A stretch of 64,000 nt of DNA from Corallococcus macrosporus (GCF_017302985.1 NZ_JAFIMU010000012.1:186001-250000), one strand, 5' to 3'. Numbered from the stretch's first letter, positions 8,814 through 17,995 are shown. Notes: generated by a model from the sequence alone, not told the origin. Translations and numbers: made by a program.

Positions 8814-9158
8814 CTATCCCGGGTCCAGCGCCCAGGTTCCATCCGCCCAGCGCTTCAATGCCTTGGAGGCAGCGAAAGAAACAAGGTCCTGCCCTCGTGC
8901 TGCCTCCTGGAGGACCGCCTTGGCTTCATCCGTTCGATGGCGGAGGAGAAAGGCTGCCGCTTTGACTTGGACGTCCGTTCGCGGATGGTTGATGAGGGCC
9001 GCAAGCGCATCCCTGCCCGCGTTTCCATGCGCACACAATTTGTCGAACGTCTCATTCACCTTCATGGCGTGCTTGTTCGCGGTGTTCGCATCCCCCTGCC
9101 GGACCGCATCATTCTGGGCTGCCGAGTGCAGGGCGAACGCATCCACGAGCTTTTCCAT
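8814..9158 (-). CDS. DUF2019-like small helical-repeat protein
   Basis: This 114-residue soluble protein begins MEKLVDAFALHSAAQNDAVR and contains paired helices (DALAALINHPRTDVQVKAAAFLL, EAKAVLQEAARG) like HEAT-type repeats. The pattern, including the FALHSAAQNDA...ANKHA N-terminus, recalls the DUF2019 family. Its ATG lies 4 bp after the stop of a lipoprotein gene, so the two form a pair. Small cytoplasmic helical-repeat proteins directly after a lipoprotein gene can be immunity proteins, but no toxin domain is visible in the partner, so that role is only a guess. Confidence 0.7.
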   Translation of the reverse strand: MEKLVDAFALHSAAQNDAVRQGDANTANKHAMKVNETFDKLCAHGNAGRDALAALINHPRTDVQVKAAAFLLRHRTDEAKAVLQEAARGQDLVSFAASKALKRWADGTWALDPG

Positions 9159-9162
9159 CTGA

Positions 9163-9684
9163 TCAAAGCTCGGTCGGGACCGGCACTTCGTCAGCAGGCG
9201 CCAGAGTGGGCGCCGGGGCCGGCACCTCGTCCTGGGCCACGGCCGAGTTCAGGACCCACGAATAGCCAAAGCCCGCCCTGATCAGCCGGTACGTCGCGCG
9301 CTTACCGCAGCCCGTGACGCCCGTGGTGACGCGATCCATCTTCGTTGTCTGGAACTCCAGCTTCCCACAGCCCAGGTCGAACTCCGCGCGGAGCCTCACG
9401 TCGGGAATCCAGGCGCAATGGCCCATCAGGCAGCGCAGCTCGTAGACGCCCTCGGTGTTGCAGCCGATCATCCGGTACTGGTTCTCACCCAGGTACTGCG
9501 GCGACAGCTCCGCGTCGCACTGGAGATCCCTGGCGGCGATCTTCTCCAGGTTCGCGTAGCGCTTCGCATTGATGGACGGCCCCATCTGGGAGAAGTCCAC
9601 CCGGGAGTTGCTCCGGCGGCGCCCGCAGCCCGTCATCAGGAGCGCCACGGCAAGGCCCACGACCGACAGTCGAATGAGGTTCAT
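9163..9684 (-). CDS. Lipoprotein with two internal cysteine repeats, function unknown
   Basis: The 173-residue product starts MNLIRLSVVGLAVALLMTGC, a lipoprotein signal with lipobox LMTGC. The mature part has two similar Cys-bearing units, each with a DLxC, a GC and a following aromatic strand: RDLQC...IGCNTEGVYELRC and FDLGC...TGCGKRATYRL. The C-terminus is a Pro/Ala/Glu-rich tail. I do not recognise a named family. It is cotranscribed with the DUF2019-like gene that follows after 4 bp. Its surface or periplasmic location follows from the lipobox. Confidence 0.7.
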   Translation of the reverse strand: MNLIRLSVVGLAVALLMTGCGRRRSNSRVDFSQMGPSINAKRYANLEKIAARDLQCDAELSPQYLGENQYRMIGCNTEGVYELRCLMGHCAWIPDVRLRAEFDLGCGKLEFQTTKMDRVTTGVTGCGKRATYRLIRAGFGYSWVLNSAVAQDEVPAPAPTLAPADEVPVPTEL

Positions 9685-9713
9685 GGGCGCCCATCTAGCA
9701 TGCCTTGCCGTTG

Positions 9714-9914
9714 CTATTGCAGAGGCGCCTCCTCACTCCTGGACAGCAGGTCGGACAGCAGCATCTGCTCCTCACTCGGCGAGAGGTCGAAGTGGCGGGC
9801 TGCCTCGGTGATGATCTGGATCAGGGGACGCTCCGGCTCCTCGGCCCTCCGCACCGCGATCCTGCGGGCTGCGCTTCGCAGCGCCTCTCCCCTGGGTTGA
9901 AGGCTTTCACGCAT
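9714..9914 (-). CDS. Small hypothetical protein (66 residues)
   Basis: This is a short charged protein, MRESLQPRGEALRSAARRIA followed by a Glu/Arg-rich helix and an ISPSEEQ-like C-terminal helix. The start at 9914 is preceded by GGGAGG at good spacing, which favours it over an in-frame ATG 13 codons upstream. It lies 29 bp before the lipoprotein gene on the same strand and may be its operon leader. No signal peptide, membrane segment or known domain is visible. Confidence 0.5.
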   Translation of the reverse strand: MRESLQPRGEALRSAARRIAVRRAEEPERPLIQIITEAARHFDLSPSEEQMLLSDLLSRSEEAPLQ

Positions 9915-10120
9915 GACGGAACCTCCCTTCCTCACTAAACGGTTCGGATGCACCTGGCTCCAGGCAAGGGCCCTTCCCGGCGGAAGTGGGAGCAGGCGCT
10001 TCCCGCCATCCCCTGCCTGCGGGAAGCGGGCGGCTCGCAGGGCGGCGCGTGCCTTCCTCTGGAGTGTCTATCGCTTCAGCTTTGGGGTTGGACCCCCACC
10101 CCAGGAACGAGGCAACGGAC

Positions 10121-10630
10121 ATGGCAGCGCATGACATCCCAGACTCCGGCCAGCAGCTAGGAAGCTCCACGCAGCGCAGGACGGCCGTCCCGCTCGACGA
10201 GCGCCGCCGCATGCGCCACGAGTCCCGCACGTCGCAGACCTACAAGGCCTTCCTCAAGTACCTGTGCGACGTGGGCAGGCTCCCGAGCGAGCAGGCCGCG
10301 GAGGACGCCGCTGTGTCCGTCCTGTGCGTGCTGGAGCAGCGCCTCGTCGGTGAAGAGGACAATGACCTGGAGGCCCAGCTGCCCATGAAGCTGCGGGAGC
10401 TCCTGATCCGGTGTGACCGCCATGAGTCCGGACCGCCGCCCCAGAAGTTCGGCCGGACGGAGATGGTGTCCATGGTGGCCGAGGACCTGGACATCGAACC
10501 CGACGACGCCGAGCCCATCATCCGCGCCGTCTTCAGCGCCATCCAGGCGCAGATCTCCACCGGCGAGAGCGACGACATCGCCGGGGAGCTGCCGCCGGAC
10601 CTGCGCGACCTCTGGGCGCGTCCCGCCTGA
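10121..10630 (+). CDS. DUF2267-like protein
   Basis: The 169-residue product is soluble, acidic and helical. It has two similar halves: SQTYKAFLKYLCDVGRLPSEQAAEDAAVSVLCVLEQRL and EMVSMVAEDLDIEPDDAEPIIRAVFSAIQAQ. Each ends in an LPxxLR-type segment (LPMKLRELL, LPPDLRDLW), as in the DUF2267 family. The ATG was chosen because GAGG precedes it closely and the reading frame upstream is not protein-like. The biochemical role of the family is not known. It stands alone on its strand, with about 200 bp of unremarkable sequence upstream. Confidence 0.75.
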   Translation: MAAHDIPDSGQQLGSSTQRRTAVPLDERRRMRHESRTSQTYKAFLKYLCDVGRLPSEQAAEDAAVSVLCVLEQRLVGEEDNDLEAQLPMKLRELLIRCDRHESGPPPQKFGRTEMVSMVAEDLDIEPDDAEPIIRAVFSAIQAQISTGESDDIAGELPPDLRDLWARPA

Positions 10631-10652
10631 CGCCAGGACGCTCGCCTCGGCT

Positions 10653-11060
10653 TCAGGCCGCGGAAACCACCGTGCCCAGGGCCACGGCGCAAAGCTTCTC
10701 CTGGCCCTCCTGGACCGCGAAGATCTCGCACTGACAGACGGCCTGCCGCTTGCCCGCGCTCTTCGCCTGAGCCCTGGCGATGAGCAGCGAGCCCACGGCG
10801 GGCTTCAGGTAGTTGATCTTGTACTCGGAGGTCAGCGCGTTGCCGCCCAGCGCCAGTCCTCCGGCGAACGTGATGGCGTTGTCCGCGAGGTAGCTGAGCA
10901 CGCCTCCATGGACGAAGCCGTGCTGCTGCTTCAGTTGGTCGGTGACGGGGATTCTCAGCTCCGCGGTCCCGGGCCCGCAGCTCGCGAGCTGCGCACCCAG
11001 GAACTGGCTGAAGGGCTGCGACGCGAACACCTGACGCGCGAACTCCTGAGGGTCATCCAT
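10653..11060 (-). CDS. PaaI-type hotdog-fold thioesterase
   Basis: The 135-residue product matches the short hotdog thioesterases in length and pattern. The HGGVLSYLADNA segment carries the HGG and the catalytic Asp region of the PaaI/YbgC-like group, and SEYKINYLKPA gives the typical central strand. Such enzymes hydrolyse acyl-CoA or aryl-CoA thioesters in the cytoplasm. It is convergent with the DUF2267 gene and stands apart from the oxidoreductase upstream. The substrate cannot be inferred. Confidence 0.85.
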   Translation of the reverse strand: MDDPQEFARQVFASQPFSQFLGAQLASCGPGTAELRIPVTDQLKQQHGFVHGGVLSYLADNAITFAGGLALGGNALTSEYKINYLKPAVGSLLIARAQAKSAGKRQAVCQCEIFAVQEGQEKLCAVALGTVVSAA

Positions 11061-11110
11061 TCATCCAACAGACCACTGATGGAGACAGCCCTCAACCCGC
11101 CTTGTGAGGC

Positions 11111-12226
11111 CTACCCCTGCGCCGGGGCCGGTGCGTTCACCGGCTCGGGCGGCTCCACCGCGGGCTTGACGATGAGCTGATCCAGCGTGGGGCGCTTGGG
11201 CTTCTCGAACGGGGCCAGCTTCACGGGCTTGTTCGTGCGCGCGGACTCCTGCAGCGCGACGATGACGCGCACGTCCGCCAGGCCTTCGATGCCGTTGGGC
11301 TCCGGGTCGCGGTCCTCCAGGACGCACTTCGAGAAGTAGACGAGCTCCGGCGCGAACTGGTCGCTGTTCTTGAACTTCCGCGTCTCCGTCTCCCCTCCCA
11401 CCGTCAGCTCGTGCTCGATGTCCGTGCCGTAGCCGAAGCCGTGCTTCACCAGCAGGTCGCCTTCCGTGCCCACCAGCCGGTAGCTCGACACCGCGGAGGC
11501 TTCGTGGCTGATGGCGAACTGCGCCACCCTCCCGTTCGGGAACCGCATCAGCGCGAACGCCGACCCGTCCACCCCGTGGAAGCGTCCGTCCCGGCCGCCG
11601 CCCGTGAACGCGAACACCTCGCGCGGCTCGTCGCGGAAGAGGTAGCGCGCGGCGTTGATGGGATAGGGCCCCTCGTCCAGCAGCGCCCCGCCGCCCACGT
11701 CCACGCGCGTCCGGATGTCCCCTGCGCGCACCTGCTGCGTCAGCGTCCCCGTGAAGACCAGCGGATCCCCCAGCTTTCCTTCGCGCACCAGCTCGATGGC
11801 GCGGAGGTTCGCCTCTTCGAAGTGCAGCCGGTAGGCGACCATCAGCTTCACGTCGTTCTCGTTCGTGGCGCGGATCATCGCCTCGCAGTCCTCCACCGAC
11901 GTCGCCATCGGCTTCTCGCAGAGGACGTGCACCCCCAGGCGTGCCGCACGCTCCGTGTACTCCCGGTGCAGCGTGTTCGGCAGCACGATGTAGACCGCGT
12001 CCGCCTTGGACTCGCGCAGCACCTGTTCGTACTGGTCGTAGGTCCCCACGTGCTCCACGCCGTACTTCTTCTGGAGCACGTCCCGCTTCTCCGGGTCGGA
12101 GGAGATGACGGCCACCAGCTCGGAGTTCTCCTTTGCGTGCTGGAACGCCGGGAGGATGGCCACCTGCGCGAGGTTGCCTGCTCCCACCACCGCGTACCGC
12201 ACCCGCCTGGAAGTCCCCTGGGCCAT
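11111..12226 (-). CDS. Gfo/Idh/MocA-family NAD(P)-dependent oxidoreductase
   Basis: The 371-residue product has an N-terminal Rossmann fold (YAVVGAGNLAQVAILPAF) and the family EKP motif (VLCEKPMAT). The C-terminal alpha/beta domain includes GGGALLDEGPYPINAARYLF and the TRKFKNSDQFAPELVYFSKCV region. The start at 12226 is preceded by GGGAGAGG at normal spacing; longer forms are not supported. These enzymes oxidise or reduce sugars and sugar-like substrates. A Pro/Ala/Glu tail follows residue 350. No neighbouring gene tells the substrate. Confidence 0.88.
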   Translation of the reverse strand: MAQGTSRRVRYAVVGAGNLAQVAILPAFQHAKENSELVAVISSDPEKRDVLQKKYGVEHVGTYDQYEQVLRESKADAVYIVLPNTLHREYTERAARLGVHVLCEKPMATSVEDCEAMIRATNENDVKLMVAYRLHFEEANLRAIELVREGKLGDPLVFTGTLTQQVRAGDIRTRVDVGGGALLDEGPYPINAARYLFRDEPREVFAFTGGGRDGRFHGVDGSAFALMRFPNGRVAQFAISHEASAVSSYRLVGTEGDLLVKHGFGYGTDIEHELTVGGETETRKFKNSDQFAPELVYFSKCVLEDRDPEPNGIEGLADVRVIVALQESARTNKPVKLAPFEKPKRPTLDQLIVKPAVEPPEPVNAPAPAQG

Positions 12227-12378
12227 CACGCACCTCTCCCGTTGTGAGGCTTTACGCTGGTGACGCGCCGGGCGGCCCCGCAAGCCGCGCCCGTCCCTCC
12301 GGTGCAGGGGCCGCATGAAGGGCAGGCGGCCAGGCACACGGGCTTTCGCGAAGCCGCCATCCGGCCTATGCCGTGCCC

Positions 12379-13149
12379 ATGCCCTTCATGAAGATGCTCG
12401 CCCGCCTCGGGATCGGCAGCGCGCGCGTGGACACCCGGCTGGAGCACGACACCGCGCGCGCTGGCGGCGACCTGCGCGGGCTCGTCCACGTCCAGGGCGG
12501 CCACACGCCCCAGCGGATCGACCGCATCGACCTGCACCTGATGGCGCAGTACCTCCAGCGCGACAACGATCGCCTCAGCGCGCTCAACGCCGTCGTGCGC
12601 ACCTGGCGCATCGCCAATCCCTTCACGCTCCAGCCCCGCGAGGAGCGTGAGCTCCCCTTCTCCCTGCGCCTCCCCGCCCACACGCCCATCACCGAGCGCG
12701 GCACGCCCGTGTGGATCAAGACGGCGCTCGACATCGACAACGCCCTCAACCCCGAGGACAGCGACCGCATCCACGTCCTGCCCCACCCGTCGCTCCAGAC
12801 CGTGCTCGACGCCGTGCTCCACCTGGGTTTCCAGTGGCGCAACGCCTACTGCGAGGCCGCCGCTCCGCTGGGGCGCGAAGAGCCCTTCGTCCAGGAACTG
12901 GAGTTCCATGCCGGCCCGGACTGGCAGGGCCCGCCGCGCACGCTCTGCCTGCTGCCGTTCCCCCAGGACGACGGGCTGGAGCTGATCCTCGACCTGGACC
13001 GGGGCCCCCGGGGCCTCACGTCCCTCCTGGAGGGCACGGCACTGGACGGTGGCCGACGCCAGCGGCTCGTCCTGTCCCCCAGGGACCTGTCTGGGGAGAC
13101 TGCTGCCATTGCGGCACTGTTGAAATCGCACCTGCGCGGCGGGGCTTGA
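12379..13149 (+). CDS. Spo0M-like (sporulation-control) protein
   Basis: The 256-residue product starts MPFMKMLARLGIGSARVDTR, which matches the usual start of SpoOM-family proteins (short lead, GIGxAxVDT). It continues with the arrestin-like beta-sandwich pattern (GGDLRGLVHVQGGHTPQRIDRIDLHL, REERELPFSLRLPAHTPIT, and VWIKTALDIDNALNPEDSD). In Bacillus the family affects sporulation and division; in myxobacteria its role is unclear. An in-frame GTG two codons upstream is an alternative start. No good Shine-Dalgarno is visible. Confidence 0.85.
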   Translation: MPFMKMLARLGIGSARVDTRLEHDTARAGGDLRGLVHVQGGHTPQRIDRIDLHLMAQYLQRDNDRLSALNAVVRTWRIANPFTLQPREERELPFSLRLPAHTPITERGTPVWIKTALDIDNALNPEDSDRIHVLPHPSLQTVLDAVLHLGFQWRNAYCEAAAPLGREEPFVQELEFHAGPDWQGPPRTLCLLPFPQDDGLELILDLDRGPRGLTSLLEGTALDGGRRQRLVLSPRDLSGETAAIAALLKSHLRGGA

Positions 13150-13240
13150 AAGCCCGGAAGGCCCGGGTCTTCGTACAGGCCCGGACGCACCTGACTTCCC
13201 AAGTCCTCCGCCCGGGCGCGGAAGTGGTACAAGCCGCCGT

Positions 13241-15022
13241 GTGAAAGCTCCCCCGCCTCCTGCTGCCCCTGAAACCCCCACCTTCGACGCCCTCGGTCTC
13301 AAGCCCGAGCTCGTCGAGGCGCTGACGTCGCTCGGCTACGAAGAGCCGACCCCCATCCAGGCCGCCGCGCTGCCCCCGCTCCTCGCCGAGAAGGACCTGC
13401 TGGGCATCGCCGCCACGGGCACCGGCAAGACGGCCGCGTTCTCGCTTCCGCTGTTGCAGCACCTGAAGCCGGGCGCCGCCGCGCCGCACAGCACCTCCGC
13501 GCTGGTGCTGGTGCCCACGCGTGAGCTGGCCATGCAGGTGTCCGAGGCCATCCACCGCTACGGACAGAAGCTGGGCGTCAGCGTGCTCCCGCTCTACGGC
13601 GGCCAGGAGATTGGCCGGCAGCTGCGCGTGCTCAAGCGCGGCGTGGACGTCATCGTCGCCACGCCGGGGCGCGCGCTGGACCACCTGCGCCGCAAGACGC
13701 TGAAGCTGGACCAGGTGCGCACGGTGGTGCTGGACGAAGCGGACGAGATGCTCGACATGGGCTTCGCGGACGACCTGGAGGCCATCCTCTCCGAGACGCC
13801 CGAAGAGCGTCAGACCGCGCTGTTCTCCGCCACCCTGCCCCCGCGCATCGCCAGCATCGCGGAGCGCCACCTGCACGAGCCGGTGCGCGTGCGCATCGCG
13901 AAGGAGAAGCTGGAGGCCGGGGAGATGCCCCGCGTCCGGCAGACGGCCTACATCGTGCCGCGCGCGTTCAAGATCGCCACGCTGGGGCGCGTGCTGGACC
14001 TGGAGTCCCCCACCGCCGCCATCGTGTTCTGCCGCACGCGCACGGAGGTGGATGAGCTCACCACGTCCCTCAACGGCCGGGGCTGGCGCGCGCACGCGCT
14101 GCACGGCGGCATGAGCCAGGAGCAGCGCGACCGCGTCATCAAGCAGTTCAAGTCGCAGGCGGCGGACCTGCTCATCGCCACCGACGTCGCGGCGCGAGGC
14201 CTGGACATCCCCCGGCTGACGCACGTGGTGAACTTCGACGTGCCCAACGCGCCGGAGGCCTACGTGCACCGCATCGGCCGCACCGGCCGCGCGGGCCGCG
14301 AGGGCGTGGCCATCACCCTGCTGGAGCCCCGCGAGCACCGGCTGCTGCGCAACATCGAGCGGCTCACCGGCCAGCGCATCGAGGTCACCGCGGTCCCCAC
14401 CGTGTCCGACCTGCGCGCGCGCCGGCTGGAGATGATCCGCTCGTCGCTGCGCGAGACGCTGGTGGCCGGCGAGCTGGACGGGTTCCGCGGCATCGCGGAG
14501 GACCTGTCCAGCGAGTTCAGCGTCATGGACGTGGCCGCCGCCGCCATCAAGCTCCTCCAGGAGAAGGAGGACGAGGGCAAGGAGTCCTCCGAGCAGGACA
14601 TCCCCCAGATGTCGGCGCCGGTGGAGCGGAAGGGCCCGCGCCCGGAGCGCTCCGGGCCTCCGGGCCGGTTCGCGGACCGCGGCGGCGAGCGCCCGTCGCG
14701 AGGCCCCCGCACCGCCGAGCGTGGCGAGCGCGGCGAACGGTCCGAGCGGGCCCCCGCGCGGCCCCAGCGCGCGCCGGAGTGGAACGTCACGCGCCTGTTC
14801 ATCGGCGCGGGCCGCTCCGCGGGCATGCGGCCGGCGGACCTCGTGGGCGCCATCGCCGGCGAGGCGGGGCTCGAGTCCTCGCGCATCGGCGCCATCCACA
14901 TCGCGGACATGTACTCCATCGTGGAGGTGCCGGAGCCGGACGCGGCGCGGATCATCTCCGCGCTGAAGGGCTCCACGCTGCGCGGCCGCAAGGTGACCGT
15001 GCGCCGCGACACCCGCGACTGA
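13241..15022 (+). CDS. DEAD-box RNA helicase with C-terminal DbpA-like RNA-binding domain
   Basis: The 593-residue protein has all helicase motifs: Q motif (FDALGL...EEPTPIQAAALP), motif I ATGTGKTAAF, Ia PTRELAMQ, II DEAD (VVLDEADEMLD), III SATLPP, IV IVFCRTRTEV, V ATDVAARGLDIP and VI HRIGRTGRAGREG. Residues about 440-515 form a low-complexity Arg/Gly/Pro/Glu linker. The end (WNVTRLFIGAGRSAGMRPADLVGAIAGEAG and VRRDTRD) is a DbpA/CsdA-type RNA-binding domain. It would remodel structured RNA, likely in ribosome assembly or the cold response. The start is GTG. It converges with the LanM gene, with only 9 bp between stops. Confidence 0.93.
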   Translation: MKAPPPPAAPETPTFDALGLKPELVEALTSLGYEEPTPIQAAALPPLLAEKDLLGIAATGTGKTAAFSLPLLQHLKPGAAAPHSTSALVLVPTRELAMQVSEAIHRYGQKLGVSVLPLYGGQEIGRQLRVLKRGVDVIVATPGRALDHLRRKTLKLDQVRTVVLDEADEMLDMGFADDLEAILSETPEERQTALFSATLPPRIASIAERHLHEPVRVRIAKEKLEAGEMPRVRQTAYIVPRAFKIATLGRVLDLESPTAAIVFCRTRTEVDELTTSLNGRGWRAHALHGGMSQEQRDRVIKQFKSQAADLLIATDVAARGLDIPRLTHVVNFDVPNAPEAYVHRIGRTGRAGREGVAITLLEPREHRLLRNIERLTGQRIEVTAVPTVSDLRARRLEMIRSSLRETLVAGELDGFRGIAEDLSSEFSVMDVAAAAIKLLQEKEDEGKESSEQDIPQMSAPVERKGPRPERSGPPGRFADRGGERPSRGPRTAERGERGERSERAPARPQRAPEWNVTRLFIGAGRSAGMRPADLVGAIAGEAGLESSRIGAIHIADMYSIVEVPEPDAARIISALKGSTLRGRKVTVRRDTRD

Positions 15023-15031
15023 AGCGCGGCT

Positions 15032-17896
15032 TCAGGGCGCGTCGGGATCCATGTCCGGCGCGCGCCCCAGCAGCAGCGGCGACACGAGCCGGCTCTCCGG
15101 GTGCATGCGCAGCAGCGTGTGGATGACGCCGCCCAGCCCCGCCATGAGCCCGGGTGAGAAGGCGTCGCGCGCGAGCCCCGCCACCGGGCCGCGCGCCTCC
15201 AGCCCGGAGATGAGCTCCGCGTCCAGCACCTCCCGGTCCGGCCCGAGCGGCGCCGAGGACAGCCGCCGCGCCGTCTCCAGGAGCTCCCACAACCCCAGGT
15301 CGCCGTGGCACAGGGTGTGGGTCCAGCCGAAGCCCTCGCGCACGGCCGCGGCGCGGGCCCGCTGGAACAGGTCCCCGTAGCGCGCGGCCCCGGTACGAGC
15401 GAAGAGGTCCGCCGCCGCCAGGCCGATGCCCGTGCTGCCGTGGCACCAGGTCGTGAGCTGATCCGTGGCCTCCGGGCGGCGCAGGTCCGTCCAGTTGCCC
15501 AGCTCCGGCCGGTAGAGGCCATCCACGAAGTCGAAGGCGCGCTCGGACAGGCTGCGCCACCGCCGCCGGTCCGCCGCCGTCCCCGCCGCGCTCAGGCCCA
15601 GCCGCGCCAGCGCCCAGGCGATGCCCGCCGTGCCGTGCGCGAAGCCGCCGATGGGCTCGGGGAACATCGACGTGGACCACCGCGCGTCGCCCCCCGCGCT
15701 CCGCGCCGTGTCCTCCAGCCGCCGGCCCGCGTGCGCCGCGACGTCCAGCCACTTCGACTCGCCGGTCTGGTCCACCAGGTTGAGCATCGGGACGATGACG
15801 CCCGCCACGCCGCCCAGCACCTCCAGCAGGCCGTCCGCGTCCAGCACCTGGGGCGTCAGCGCCACCGCCCGCTCACGGGCCCGGTCCAGCGCGCCGGGCA
15901 CCGTGCCCAGGTCATGCAGCGTGGACCAGATCCACACCTGCGACGCGAGCCCGGAGAAGCCGCCCGGCTGCTTCACCGGCACCCGGTCCTCCGTGGCGCG
16001 CAGCACCGCGAGCGCGCCGTCCAGCAGCTCGGGCAGGCCGTCCACCGCGTCCGCGCGGCCGTGGCCGACCTCGCGCAGGTACTGGGCCAGCACCACCGCG
16101 ACGCCGCCCTGGCCGCTGTAGTGCTCGGCGGAGAGCGGGCGCACGGCCCAGCCGTACTCGGCGAGCACCGGGCTGATCCACGTCGCCGTCCCGTCCGGTC
16201 CCCGCACGGCCGCGTCGCTCACGCGGCGGACCAGCTTGGACAACTGGGCCCGGCGGCGCGCGTCCAGACGTTCCCGGCGCGCGGGCGTGGCTGGCGCGGG
16301 GACGCGAGGAGGCACGGCCTTCTCGTTGAGGTACGCGCTGATCAGCGTGCTCTGGATGGTCATCTCCTCCAGGGCCTCATCCACCGACCGCCAGGCCTCC
16401 AGCGCGGTGTCGATTACGCTCCGGGTCACGGGCTGGGTGAACACGGGGATGTCCCCCACGCACAAGTCCGCCAGCTCCTCGTCGATGACGGGCGTCGAGG
16501 ACGGCGCGCCGGGGGACACGTCGGCGTTCTTGCGCATCACGTCCCGCGCCCGCGCGTAGGCCCGGGGCGCGTCGTACAGCGAGGCCGGGTGCCAGAGCAT
16601 GCGCAGCAGCTCCGCGTACGTCTGCGTGGGCCGCAGGATGCGCCGGACCACCGCGCCCGTGAACGGATCCAGCAGCGGGCGCAGGCCTCCGTACGCGTCC
16701 AGCGCCTTCATGCGCGCGGTCAGCTCATGGAAGCCCTCCACGACCTGGTCCCAGTGCCGTGCGAGCACGGGGTCCGGGCTGGGGTGGTTCATCGCATGCG
16801 GGCGCTCCATCAGCGTCATGCCCAGGTGGGCGGCATCCGTGCCACCCCCGACGATGAGGGGCGCCGGGACGCGCGGCTGCTGTCCCGGAAGCGAACCCGC
16901 CGCGGAGATGTCCAGGCCGCCCAGGCCCGGGCCTCCGCTTCGCACGGGGAGCAGGCCCGTGCGCAGGACGGTGCCACGGATGGCCTTCGCGGCCAGGTCC
17001 ACCGCCAGCCCGCGCTCGGCCAGAGGCACGGGCGGGTCGGGGGTGAAGAGGCTCTCCACGTCCACCACCACGGGCACCGGCCCGTGCGCGATGAGGTTCT
17101 CCGAGTGCAGGTCCGTGCCGCCCAAGAGGCGCATCACCGCGAGCCAGTGGCCCAGGTTCCGGTAGAAGCGTCCGCGCTCGGCTTCGTTCGCGCAGAAGCG
17201 GTGCTCCACGAACTCCGCCCAGCCATAGCCCGCGCGCACCAGCACGGCCGGCACGCGGATCCGCGTGGGCTCGGCGTCCGGCGCCAGCACACGCGCGAGC
17301 AGCCCCTCCAGCGCGCGATCCACGCGCATGCACCGGGGCTTGTAGAGCACCGAGCCCTCTTCCAGGTCGAGCAGCGCCACCGTCTGGCCGCCCCGGTGGG
17401 CATCCCCCTCTCCCAGGCGCAGGCGCTTGAGCGCGCCGCGAGGACGGCCGGGCAGCTCCACCAGCGACTCGCGATCCGCGACGAACCGGTCCGCCAGCCG
17501 CAGCACCGCCTGGGTCTGGAGCCGGCCCAGCGTCGCCAGCCGGTCCAGGAGCGGCGGGTAGCGTTCGCGCAGGTGCGCGTGGAAGCCGGAGGTGCAGGCG
17601 TGGTCCAGGAACTGCGCCCACCGTCCCGGCGAGTCCGCGGCGTCGAGCCGTCCTTCCAGCGATGCGGCGTGCAGCTCCAGCAGGAGCACGCGGTTGAGCT
17701 TGAGCTGGGCGCTGAAGCCCAGCGTCTCCCGGGCCGCGGCCTCCACCACGCCGCGCTCCGCCGGGGAGAGTCCCTCCATCCGCGACAGCCGCTCCGCGAG
17801 CGAGTCCAGGTGCGGTGCCAGCAGGACGTTCACGGGGCGCGCGAGCCATCCCTCGGGAGGGACCTCGGCAGCCATCGACGCTTCCTCGTGGACCAT
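15032..17896 (-). CDS. lanM: Class II lanthipeptide synthetase LanM
   Basis: This 954-residue bifunctional enzyme has a dehydratase half (about 30-560) with LanM hallmarks: VLYKPRCMRVDRAL, YGWAEFVEH, and LLGGTDLHSENLIAHGP followed by VVVDVESLF. The LanC-like cyclase half (about 580-950) keeps the zinc ligands Cys818 (WCHG) and Cys863-His864 (LCHG) and the GGFAHGTAGIAWALA glycine-rich helix start. It would dehydrate Ser/Thr in the precursor encoded 99 bp upstream and add Cys thiols to form lanthionine rings. ATG at 17896 and an in-frame ATG at 17875 with a GAGG before it are both plausible starts. The length is at the short end for LanM, but no domain is missing. Confidence 0.92.
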   Translation of the reverse strand: MVHEEASMAAEVPPEGWLARPVNVLLAPHLDSLAERLSRMEGLSPAERGVVEAAARETLGFSAQLKLNRVLLLELHAASLEGRLDAADSPGRWAQFLDHACTSGFHAHLRERYPPLLDRLATLGRLQTQAVLRLADRFVADRESLVELPGRPRGALKRLRLGEGDAHRGGQTVALLDLEEGSVLYKPRCMRVDRALEGLLARVLAPDAEPTRIRVPAVLVRAGYGWAEFVEHRFCANEAERGRFYRNLGHWLAVMRLLGGTDLHSENLIAHGPVPVVVDVESLFTPDPPVPLAERGLAVDLAAKAIRGTVLRTGLLPVRSGGPGLGGLDISAAGSLPGQQPRVPAPLIVGGGTDAAHLGMTLMERPHAMNHPSPDPVLARHWDQVVEGFHELTARMKALDAYGGLRPLLDPFTGAVVRRILRPTQTYAELLRMLWHPASLYDAPRAYARARDVMRKNADVSPGAPSSTPVIDEELADLCVGDIPVFTQPVTRSVIDTALEAWRSVDEALEEMTIQSTLISAYLNEKAVPPRVPAPATPARRERLDARRRAQLSKLVRRVSDAAVRGPDGTATWISPVLAEYGWAVRPLSAEHYSGQGGVAVVLAQYLREVGHGRADAVDGLPELLDGALAVLRATEDRVPVKQPGGFSGLASQVWIWSTLHDLGTVPGALDRARERAVALTPQVLDADGLLEVLGGVAGVIVPMLNLVDQTGESKWLDVAAHAGRRLEDTARSAGGDARWSTSMFPEPIGGFAHGTAGIAWALARLGLSAAGTAADRRRWRSLSERAFDFVDGLYRPELGNWTDLRRPEATDQLTTWCHGSTGIGLAAADLFARTGAARYGDLFQRARAAAVREGFGWTHTLCHGDLGLWELLETARRLSSAPLGPDREVLDAELISGLEARGPVAGLARDAFSPGLMAGLGGVIHTLLRMHPESRLVSPLLLGRAPDMDPDAP

Positions 17897-17935
17897 GAGG
17901 GGGGCTCCCAGGGGGTGTGGGGAACGGCGGGAAGT

Positions 17936-17963
17936 CCTCCGGCACCGCGCACGGCGCCGGAGG
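17936..17963 (-). terminator. Stem-loop between precursor and LanM genes (probable attenuator)
   Basis: On the minus-strand transcript a 12-bp stem (11 Watson-Crick pairs plus one G-U) with a 4-nt UGCG loop forms 32 nt after the precursor stop codon and about 40 nt before the LanM start. There is no U-run. In lanthipeptide operons a partial terminator at this place keeps the precursor more abundant than the enzyme; that role is inferred here. Confidence 0.55.
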
Positions 17964-17995
17964 GGAGATTCATGCGGACGGGGGTCCGCGATGGA

